Below are positions 31,934-40,040 of a stretch of 64,000 bases of DNA, in pieces (within the stretch, counting starts at the first letter, position 1; every line of letters starts with the position of its first letter). Origin of the DNA: Ceratopteris richardii (lineage: Eukaryota; Streptophyta; Polypodiopsida; Polypodiales; Pteridaceae); assembly GCA_020310875.1 (NCBI GenBank), contig CM035406.1:88214164-88278163 (forward strand), in the 5' to 3' direction. Position numbers and translations under genes: made by a program. Below the pieces are notes generated by a model, which did no database searches, was not told the origin of the DNA, and was given only the letters and a program-made list of their open reading frames with translations.

Positions 31934-34900
31934 TCAAGAACACTAAAGTACAATGTAATCTCACTCTAGAGGAGTTGTTAAAGGTAAAACCAGAATTGTG
32001 GAAACATGTAGCAAATCAATTCCCCGAGCTTGCTACAACTCCCTCACAAATAGGATCACAAAAGAAGGTACCAGAGATACCCGTAGAAAAGATCGGAGAT
32101 GTAAGCGAAGGAGAGGAAGGTAACACTTATCTTCCGATAACCCATCAGGGCTACACCACGAAAGCCATCTTAGATTTAGGAGCCGGCGTAGCCATAGCTA
32201 CCACTGCCTTATGGAAACGTTGGGGTAAGCCAGCATTGAGACCCACCAGGATGAAGCTACAAATGGCTGATGGACACATAGAAAAACCATTAGGCTTACT
32301 AGAAGGCATATCTCTCACCACTTGTGGCGTAGAATTTGAGCATACCTTTGCCATTTGTGACTTTGCAAAAAACCATGCTTATGAGATGATATTGGGACGA
32401 CCATTCATGCGTCAGTTGCAAATTGTACAAGATTGGGGAACTAATTCTTTGTACTTGCAACATTTAGGAGTGACTACCAAAGTCAATCTTAAAGACTATT
32501 CACATAGAGATGTACCCCCAATACAATGGAATACCATCCATAAGACACTAGTAGAGACAGAATCTGTGCACTCATTAGAATCAGATCCTTCTTGGTTGCA
32601 TGAGGATACCCATTTATGGATGTGTAAAGTAGCAAAACAAGAGGAAGAAAGATTAGAAGCAAGGACCTTAGGTGCAGAACCACATCCACGAACCCTTCAA
32701 GATCCAGCCTACGCACCTGTAGTCTTCCCTGACGAAGAGTTTGAACCCCATGGTTGGGCAGAAATCCTAGCAACCATGGATGTAGCCATCAATGAAGAAC
32801 AATGGACACCCCACTGTGACGAGGATGGCTATGATATCTCAGTTTTCACGATAGAGCCAATCATGTGCGATGCAATTTTAGAAGAATGTGAACCTAACAC
32901 TGATGCATTTGAGGATGCAAGCGATTTTGATTTAGAATCAATTATCATGGACCCACCCTTTGCATCAGAGGAAGAATACTTCCACGAGGTAGAGACTCGC
33001 ACTCAGAAACAGGAAGAAGTTATGAATGATGTGAGGTTAACCACACGAGTGACTAACAAGAGTGAAGGCAAGAAAAGAAAGAAGAAAGAAACCATGTCAG
33101 AAAAAGAAGAATCTTTGTTTGAGGTACCCGAGAACTTCAAGAAATATGAAATCGAAGATAGAAGAATCATGGTACGAAGGCCTAATAGAAAGGCGAATGA
33201 CGGACAAGTATATGATAACCGAGAGAAAACCAAGAAAATAATAGTAGCCATAGAACGAGAAGAAGAAAAATGTACATACATAGGGCATGATTTGACAACT
33301 GAAGAAGAAGAAGAGCTAGTTGCCCTATTGCGCGAATATAGAGATGTGTTCGCTTGGAGTTACAAAGATTTGAAAGGAGTAGATCCAGATATATGCTCTC
33401 ATAGAATCCCTATGACTCCAGATGCAAAACCGACAAAACAGAAACCGTACACGTACAATGATAACTACGCTGCGAAGATTAAAGAGGAGATAGATCGCTT
33501 GATAGAAGCAGGATTCATTTACGAAATTGAGCATACCGAATGGGTATCCCCCATTGTGGTTGTGCCCAAGAAGAATGGAAAATTGCGTGTGTGTATTAAC
33601 CTTAAAAAAGTTAATGCCGCCACGATTAGAGACAGTTATCCTCTTCCTATCACAGAACATCTATTGGAAAGAGTTGCGGGCAAGGAAGTTTACAGCTTCC
33701 TTGATGGTTTTTCAGGCTATAATCAAGTAGCCATTGCTCCAGAAGACCAACACAAGACGGCATTTGCCACTGAATGGGGCATATTTGCATTTCGTGTGAT
33801 GCCATTTGGCTTAACAAATGCACCCGCCACTTTCCAGCGACTCATGTGTCATGTTTTTAAGGAATTCTTACGCAAGAGTTTGGAAGTTAATGTCGATGAC
33901 TTATGTGCACATTCAAATGTAAGACAGACACATATCCCAGAGTTAAGGCAAATATTTGACAAATGTCGAGAATATCAGGTTTGTTTGAACCCAGAAAAGT
34001 GCGTTTTCATGGTCAGACAAGGCAAAATTCTAGGACACATTATGTCAAAAAATGGAATCTCTGCGGATGAAGAGAAGGTGAAAGTAATTGCAGAATTACC
34101 TAGACCAACTAATGTGAAAGAGGTACAGGCATTTATGGGCCATTGCGGTTATTATAGGAGATTCATACACATGTATGCAATCATAGCCAAGCCTTTGTAC
34201 TCTCTTTTAACCAACTTTGAATGGACAGATGAATGTAAAAATTCATTCAATGAACTTAAACGACGCTTGTGCTCAGCACCTATATTGACAACCCCAGATT
34301 GGAGTAAGCCATTCCATGTACATGTGGATGCATCCAATTACGCCATAGGATGCGTGTTAGCACAACCCACGAATGAAGGTAACATAGATCTCCCCATAGC
34401 TTACGCGAGCAGACAATTGAACGCAGCAGAAAGAAATTACACCACTACGGAACGAGAAGGATTAGGGATGATCTACGTAGTAAAGAAGTTTAGGCACTAT
34501 TTGTTGGCCAACAAATTCAAGTTCTTTACAGATCATCAAGCCCTATTGTACTTAGTCAACAAACCATGTAACACAGGACGATTGATACGTTGGTTTCTAT
34601 TACTCATGGAGTATGATTTTGAAGTTGTAGTCAGGAAAGGAAAGACACATCTTAGAGCTGACCACCTTTCAAGATTAACCTCAGGAGAAGCTCCTCAAGG
34701 AGTAGTGGATGATCTACCAGATGCATACTTGTTTAACCTTGAGATAGCACCAGAATGGGCTAAACCTATAGTCCCTATTCTGACATACGGACCCAAGAAT
34801 CCTAGGATAAAGATCAAAGAGGGAGAGATTACCAAGTCTCAGAGATACCAAATAATGGCAGGAAGCATATATAAACAGGATAATCAAAAGATTCTTGCTT

Positions 34901-36087
34901 GTTGTGTAGATGAATCAGAACATGCGAATTGGTTGCAATTAGCACACATAGGTGCATTAAAGCAACATCATTCAAAACATCGAACATTACAGACTCTGCA
35001 TAGGCTAGGAGTATATTGGCCTTCGATGGAAGCAGATGTCTACAGGTTGTGTAAGGAATGCCATGTTTGTTGTGAAAGACCACCAGTAGAGCATGCTACA
35101 TTATATCACGTGTCTCTCACACCAGACTGGAGTGAACCTTTAGTGACGTACTTGAGGACGAACACATTCCCTCAAGGCATGACCTTAGCTCGACAACGTA
35201 GTCTAGAGCAGGAAGCTCACGACTATTCACTTATTGGCGATAACCTATACAAAAGAGGACGAGATGGATATCTAAGACAATGTGTTCATGAGAGCGATTA
35301 TCTGAGCATACTAGAGACTGCACACCAAGGTGTTGCAGGAGGTCATTTTGGACCCGATAGGATAATCAAAGCCATCCTCTTTGCAGGATTATGGTGGCCC
35401 ACTCTTCACATGGATGCTCATACCTATGTAAAGAGATGTGATGTGTGCCAAAGAACTCAGTTTCCTACTCGCAGAGATGAAATGCCATTGAAACCCATGA
35501 TGGGCGGACGTGCATTTTCAAAGTGGGGTATAGACTTTGTAGGACCCATTAACCCCCCTGCAAAAGGTACACATGCGGAATACATTATTGTTGCCACAGA
35601 TTATCTGACAAAATGGGTAGAGGCAAAAGCCACGAAAAAGAATGATGCACACACAACTGCAAAATTCTTATTTGAGAATGTCTTTACAAGATATGGATTG
35701 CCTATAGAGTTAGTGAGCGATCAAGGCACTCACTTTCTAAACCAAGTCATTGAATATTTGTTACAGGATTTTATGGTGATTCACAAGAAATCCGCACCAT
35801 ATCATCCTCGGGCCAATGGTCAGGCTGAAAGCACTAATAAGATCCTTTGTAACGTACTGACGAAACTCATGAACAACAAACGTTCAGATTGGGACAAACA
35901 GTTACACCACGCTGTTTGGGCATATCGAGTGGCCTATAAGACCGTACTCAATGCAACTCCCTTTCAGATGGTTTTTGGTCAGAATGCTGTGCTTCCTTTG
36001 GAATTCTTGATACCGATCCTTAAGGTTGCACAAGAACATCAGTGGACCGGCCATGAATTATCAGCAAGAATAATGGACTTGGAATGA
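31903..36087 (+). CDS. Gypsy I pol: PR, RT, RNase H, duplicated H2C2, integrase
   Basis: Open about 1,390 codons (numbered here from 31930), in the -1 frame to gag. Retropepsin near residue 82 reads ILDLGAGV, with Leu replacing Ser/Thr of the catalytic D-S/T-G. RT: VVVPKKNGKLRVCINLKKVN, FLDGFSGYNQ (about 590), MPFGLTNAPATFQR, and the box NVDD (654-657) instead of YVDD. RNase H: HVHVDASNYAIG, TTEREGLGM and FFTDHQALLYL. Two integrase-type H2C2 units follow (about 980-1046 and 1105-1176). The DDE core has WGIDFVGP (about 1200), VSDQGTHF and NGQAESTNK. It stops at TGA 36085-36087 where the same frame continues. No upstream ATG is evident, so translation probably depends on frameshifting from gag. 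Confidence 0.9.
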   Translation, partial: RISNPRNTEVIKNTKVQCNLTLEELLKVKPELWKHVANQFPELATTPSQIGSQKKVPEIPVEKIGDVSEGEEGNTYLPITHQGYTTKAILDLGAGVAIATTALWKRWGKPALRPTRMKLQMADGHIEKPLGLLEGISLTTCGVEFEHTFAICDFAKNHAYEMILGRPFMRQLQIVQDWGTNSLYLQHLGVTTKVNLKDYSHRDVPPIQWNTIHKTLVETESVHSLESDPSWLHEDTHLWMCKVAKQEEERLEARTLGAEPHPRTLQDPAYAPVVFPDEEFEPHGWAEILATMDVAINEEQWTPHCDEDGYDISVFTIEPIMCDAILEECEPNTDAFEDASDFDLESIIMDPPFASEEEYFHEVETRTQKQEEVMNDVRLTTRVTNKSEGKKRKKKETMSEKEESLFEVPENFKKYEIEDRRIMVRRPNRKANDGQVYDNREKTKKIIVAIEREEEKCTYIGHDLTTEEEEELVALLREYRDVFAWSYKDLKGVDPDICSHRIPMTPDAKPTKQKPYTYNDNYAAKIKEEIDRLIEAGFIYEIEHTEWVSPIVVVPKKNGKLRVCINLKKVNAATIRDSYPLPITEHLLERVAGKEVYSFLDGFSGYNQVAIAPEDQHKTAFATEWGIFAFRVMPFGLTNAPATFQRLMCHVFKEFLRKSLEVNVDDLCAHSNVRQTHIPELRQIFDKCREYQVCLNPEKCVFMVRQGKILGHIMSKNGISADEEKVKVIAELPRPTNVKEVQAFMGHCGYYRRFIHMYAIIAKPLYSLLTNFEWTDECKNSFNELKRRLCSAPILTTPDWSKPFHVHVDASNYAIGCVLAQPTNEGNIDLPIAYASRQLNAAERNYTTTEREGLGMIYVVKKFRHYLLANKFKFFTDHQALLYLVNKPCNTGRLIRWFLLLMEYDFEVVVRKGKTHLRADHLSRLTSGEAPQGVVDDLPDAYLFNLEIAPEWAKPIVPILTYGPKNPRIKIKEGEITKSQRYQIMAGSIYKQDNQKILACCVDESEHANWLQLAHIGALKQHHSKHRTLQTLHRLGVYWPSMEADVYRLCKECHVCCERPPVEHATLYHVSLTPDWSEPLVTYLRTNTFPQGMTLARQRSLEQEAHDYSLIGDNLYKRGRDGYLRQCVHESDYLSILETAHQGVAGGHFGPDRIIKAILFAGLWWPTLHMDAHTYVKRCDVCQRTQFPTRRDEMPLKPMMGGRAFSKWGIDFVGPINPPAKGTHAEYIIVATDYLTKWVEAKATKKNDAHTTAKFLFENVFTRYGLPIELVSDQGTHFLNQVIEYLLQDFMVIHKKSAPYHPRANGQAESTNKILCNVLTKLMNNKRSDWDKQLHHAVWAYRVAYKTVLNATPFQMVFGQNAVLPLEFLIPILKVAQEHQWTGHELSARIMDLE

Positions 36088-37125
36088 TTAGGAGAAACCA
36101 GGCTAAAGGCAGCAGCAGGAATATATGCAGCGAAGAAGCGACAAAAAGCATATTTTGATGCACATGTGAAAGATAAAGGCCTAAAAGAAGGAGATTTAGT
36201 TCTAGTATATACGCTGAAACAACACGCACGTAAGTTAGAAAAGCGAGGTTATGGACCTATGATCATTAACAGACTCTCAACAAGTGGAGCAGTACAGTTA
36301 GCCACTTTAGAAGGAGATATAATGCCTAATTATATTAGTGGCTGTAGAGTCAAGCTATATCAGGAACCTCTTACTGAGGATATGCTTAGACGACTCACGT
36401 TGGCAAAGAAGCGTAAGGAGGAAGAAAATAGAATACGAGCGGAAGCTCAGGCAGAAGCAATAGAACGCATTAAACGCATGAAGTTAAGAAGACAAGGACT
36501 AGGGAGAGAACATTATAACCATCTGGAAACTACACCCAGATATCCCATGGCCATGTGTCAAGTAAAGTCAACCACTCATCCTAGTATAGTGGTCAGGAGA
36601 CCATTCATTACAGTCAGGCTAGAGCACGACAACCCTTGCCAAGAGCTCAGGGCTTTAATTGACTCAGGTGCTGCGACTAGTGCTATTAGATGGTCCCACT
36701 ATAAGGATTCAGGAATAGAAATGCGGCCAATTGAGGCATACCTCATAGGCCTAGGAGGCATGGAAACCCCTTGCATGGGTGAGGTGGACCTTCCTATCCT
36801 CATTAAGGATGTGACCATGACAGCGAAGCTACTAGTGTGCCATGATGACGACCTGATAGAACCCCTAATCCTTGGCCAAGATTGGCTATACGATCACTCA
36901 GTGGACCTAAATCTTAGACAAGGCTCCTTACAGATTGGAACCTTAGAACAAAAGCGAGTGATACCGCTTGACTTCCCTAATTGCATTCCGATTGAGGTGC
37001 GTAACCCTAGACCCTATGAAACGCATGCAACGGAAGACCGGAAGATCTTGGGTCAGACCAGTCACGTTACGTCTACACCAACCCACTCGGGCTTGGCTAT
37101 GGACAGTTGTCAATCAGAAGGATGA
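36088..37125 (+). CDS. Gypsy I pol C-terminus: GPY/F module and second retropepsin
   Basis: In the same frame as pol after one TGA. The integrase C-terminus comes first (AYFDAHVKDKGLKEGD, then KRGYGPMIINRL, a GPY/F module), then a basic helical stretch (RRLTLAKKRKEEENRIRAEA). A second aspartic protease domain follows: ALIDSGAATSAIRW (catalytic Asp at 36661-36663), flap-like LIGLGGMETPCMGEVDLPI and the LILGQDWLYDHSVDLN end motif. H retains the homologous C-terminal half (57955 onward). Unlike the first protease, this one keeps the D-S-G triad. It ends with TGA at 37123-37125 and the frame stays open beyond. Confidence 0.87.
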   Translation, partial: LGETRLKAAAGIYAAKKRQKAYFDAHVKDKGLKEGDLVLVYTLKQHARKLEKRGYGPMIINRLSTSGAVQLATLEGDIMPNYISGCRVKLYQEPLTEDMLRRLTLAKKRKEEENRIRAEAQAEAIERIKRMKLRRQGLGREHYNHLETTPRYPMAMCQVKSTTHPSIVVRRPFITVRLEHDNPCQELRALIDSGAATSAIRWSHYKDSGIEMRPIEAYLIGLGGMETPCMGEVDLPILIKDVTMTAKLLVCHDDDLIEPLILGQDWLYDHSVDLNLRQGSLQIGTLEQKRVIPLDFPNCIPIEVRNPRPYETHATEDRKILGQTSHVTSTPTHSGLAMDSCQSEG

Positions 37126-38007
37126 CAGGAGATCTTCCCTGGGGCTTCCTGCAAACTAGATAGGACAGCTACCCAACCGCTAGGGCAGATGAACACAATC
37201 AGCGATCAGGTAGGTTGCATCAGCGGCCAAATGAGCACAACACCCTGCGGTGCTCATCCTTCCAAACTTGCTGCGGAATGGCCTAGATTAAAGATAAATA
37301 ACGAATCACTTCCTAATGGGCAGGTCACGCAAGTGTTGGATCTCCCTTCTTTTCCAAAGCAGAGCGTCCAATGGACCTCTCAAACCCAACCACGAAGGAG
37401 TCAACCACGACAGAGGAACCCAGACCGACAACACCACCAGACAAGGCAAGGAAAGCAGCAGTATCAACATCACAGAACAAGTGGCACGAGACAAATATGG
37501 GTGCCAAAAGGACAGCAACCACAGGCTATTGGCAACACTGCAGACAAGAACAAGACAAAGTTTCAGAAGAAGCAGAGTCCGCATCCAAAGTCCCCTCGAT
37601 CTTCTTTCCCAAGTACAAATACTCGACAGATTTGGATCGCCAAGAAATACCTTATCCATAGACCCACACCCATGCAGCTTTGGGTACCCAAACAATGTAT
37701 TATAGCCCAACCCTCAAGCCATGTAATATATACCCCTCCGAAATCTTTTCATCCTTCAATACCACCAAACCCGATACCACTTTTTGTCCCTCAGCAGAAA
37801 CATACCACACACTCCAAGACTCTTAGGAAATGGATACCGAAACGTATCCAGACGTCTTCTTGTACCCCCTTATCTAACAATTCTCCCACCCCATTTAAAC
37901 TCCACCCTTGTAATAATTCACCCTCAACCAAACCTTGTATAAATTCATACACCAAACCCCACATCATGCATAATAAAAGCTCATCAAGAATTGTAGGCAT
38001 AATCTGA
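37126..38007 (+). CDS. Gypsy I pol extension with IWVPK repeats
   Basis: Same frame as the second protease, after TGA 37123-37125. Low-complexity, Q/P/S/T-rich and basic. It carries spaced short motifs: RQIWVPKGQQ (about 37494), RQIWIAKKY (37628), QLWVPKQC (37675), PLFVPQQK (37781) and RKWIPKRI (37826). H has the same series. The function is unknown; basic repeats suggest nucleic acid or partner binding, which is inference. It ends at TGA 38005-38007. Confidence 0.78.
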   Translation, partial: QEIFPGASCKLDRTATQPLGQMNTISDQVGCISGQMSTTPCGAHPSKLAAEWPRLKINNESLPNGQVTQVLDLPSFPKQSVQWTSQTQPRRSQPRQRNPDRQHHQTRQGKQQYQHHRTSGTRQIWVPKGQQPQAIGNTADKNKTKFQKKQSPHPKSPRSSFPSTNTRQIWIAKKYLIHRPTPMQLWVPKQCIIAQPSSHVIYTPPKSFHPSIPPNPIPLFVPQQKHTTHSKTLRKWIPKRIQTSSCTPLSNNSPTPFKLHPCNNSPSTKPCINSYTKPHIMHNKSSSRIVGII

Positions 38008-38156
38008 ACCATGTAGGTGTCTAGAGACCTGCATTAGCTCTGCAAAAAGATCATTGCATCAATCACTTCACGACACTTGGCTACACGGGTTACACATCGG
38101 TTATGGAAAGGGATTGCGGTCTCACCTTAATGGGATCATAATTAATTTCCATACTA

Positions 38157-38205
38157 ATGTGTTAATCTTTTGTAGCAGATCTTTTCCATTAGCTCATCAG
38201 TCATC
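38157..38205 (+). promoter_or_regulatory. Candidate splice acceptor for ORF3 of I
   Basis: ACTAATGTG (branch-point like) is followed by TTAATCTTTTGTAGCAGAT, ending 28 nt before the ORF3 ATG at 38206. H has CTAATGTG...TTCTTCTAGCAGAT at the same place (59057-59085). It is consistent with a spliced subgenomic mRNA, as known for env-like ORFs of some plant retroelements. Confidence 0.6.
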
Positions 38206-38937
38206 ATGCAAACCGAAGCAGGACAATCAGAAGCTGGCCCCAGTGCACCGATGGCCACTATTGGAGAATTACTCGCGGAATCTTATCCTACTATGCAACC
38301 ACCAGAGTTTCAAGGTTTTCTAGGACCCATGCCAATCGATGATCCTCCTAGAGGATATACTGAGAAGATTCATCGTAATTCTCATTGGTTCCAAGGCCTA
38401 GCAGGACCATTAGCAAATGTTGATTTCATATTTGAGGCCAATTTGGCATTTGATTTACGCACATGGACCAAGTACCAGTTCTTGTCAAGAGAATTTGAAG
38501 GACTACAGAATACACAAGATCTAACGCACGTTTGGGCACGAGCGGGATTTACAGAGTACTTTAGCGACCCTCTGCCTAAACCCGATTTTTACAGATGTTT
38601 TTACTTGGTAACCACCTTAACGGCTTCAGAGAACAAGGATCTACTAGGCACATTCATGTTACCATCCTTGGTAAATGATCCTCTATTCAGAAGGTTTTAT
38701 TTGTCTAAAGATTTAATTCGCGCAGCTCTGAAAGTACATGGAACACACACTCTGACGGAGAGAGAACAGCTAGTCCCAGAGCAGATGAAACGTGGTGACG
38801 TAACTAAATGGGAGGATATTTCTGCTATAACACCTGAGCTCTCTAAGCCATTACGGATATGCATGCAGCACTTTGCTTTCCCAGCTCAGGATCGTTTTAC
38901 CATGCCTACAAGAGAATCTGGTTTGGATTGTACTTAG
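38206..38937 (+). CDS. Gypsy I ORF3, N-terminal domain (5' part)
   Basis: ATG 38206 gives MQTEAGQSEAGPSAP, then a helical domain conserved in H (HRNSHWFQGLAGPL, REFEGLQNTQDLTHVWARAG, YFSDPLPKPDFYRC, LRICMQHFAFPAQDRF). The overall pattern resembles the 'putative plant transposon protein' domain found in Athila-type elements; that assignment is inference. A frameshift near 38905 moves the reading to the next segment. Confidence 0.82.
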   Translation: MQTEAGQSEAGPSAPMATIGELLAESYPTMQPPEFQGFLGPMPIDDPPRGYTEKIHRNSHWFQGLAGPLANVDFIFEANLAFDLRTWTKYQFLSREFEGLQNTQDLTHVWARAGFTEYFSDPLPKPDFYRCFYLVTTLTASENKDLLGTFMLPSLVNDPLFRRFYLSKDLIRAALKVHGTHTLTEREQLVPEQMKRGDVTKWEDISAITPELSKPLRICMQHFAFPAQDRFTMPTRESGLDCT

Positions 38938-40040
38938 CATGTACTGGACCGCAAACGGTTGATCTAGCCAGCTGGATAATTGATCAGCTCTATTTGGCAC
39001 AACATAGGTGGGAGCGAAAGAAGGTAATCAATGGGTGGTGCGCCCTCACCAGGATCATATATATGTGCTTGGCGTATGACTTACCAATTGAGCGTGCCAT
39101 GACCAGTGAGGAACTGAAAGCATTTAAAGGCACCACTAGGAAGGCTAGAAAGTCTAGCAAAGGTAGAGCCGGATAGCGGATGAGAGGTACTATCCCATGC
39201 CTACAAGTCCCAGAATCACCCTCGCCACAACCATCTCCAGAGCAGTCACCAACAGCAGCCACTCCCACGGTACCACCAATTCGTATACGGTTATCAAGAC
39301 CAGTTACGCCGAAGGGCACCACCAGTACTGTTGCACCCCAAGCAGCCACAACCACAGACCCTATCACCACAGCAGCTGAACTTCCCACGACTATTGGTGC
39401 GGAAGCTTTCTCTTTTCCAATATCGCATTTAGAACCAGGACAAGCAGAGCCACTGGACCAAACTTTTGATTTTGAGATGCCTGATGCATTCTCCAATGAG
39501 TTCCAGTTTTCAGAAGGACAATTGTTTTCTCAAGAATTTGAAAGGCCTAGCTACCCTACCACACCCAGGGATCAGCCACAAGGACAGATTGTGTCTAGCT
39601 CTGATGACGAAAGAACAGCAACCGATGACGACGAAGGAGACGACGAAGCTAGCCAGGGAACACAGGAATCCCAAGAGCATGAACAGACAGATGGCCAAGG
39701 CCAACAAACAGACACACATGGTGATACAAGTACCCATGAAGATGAAACTTACGAAGCAGCAGCTTACACACTAGCTATCAAGAAGCTGTATAGAACAATG
39801 GAAAAAGTTTGGGCACGCAAAAAGCTGACAGAGGAAGAGAGTCAAACAATAATAGAACAAGAACTTGTCACAGGCGGATTCGAAGACGCATACATCAAAG
39901 GATTCAGAGAGTTAGTCAAATCAGTAGGCTCCAACGAAGCCCTCAGGTACTTGCAACGAAAGCCACTACCACAGTTTGACCCCCGCAGAGTACGACTACT
40001 TTCAAAGCCCGGCGAATACATTCGGAGCACAGTCTTCTGA
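38859..40040 (+). CDS. Gypsy I ORF3, middle part
   Basis: It continues the domain in the shifted frame (KRIWFGLYLACTG, SWIIDQLYLAQ, RIIYMCLAYDLPI), passes one TAG at 39174-39176, then RMRGTIPCLQVP, a P/T-rich stretch, an acidic stretch (SSDDERTATDDDEGDDEAS) and a helical segment (KKLYRTMEKVWARKKLTEEE). H keeps the same order. It ends at 40040; ORF3 then continues in the frame of the next entry, with a 65-nt overlap near 39976-40040. Confidence 0.78.
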
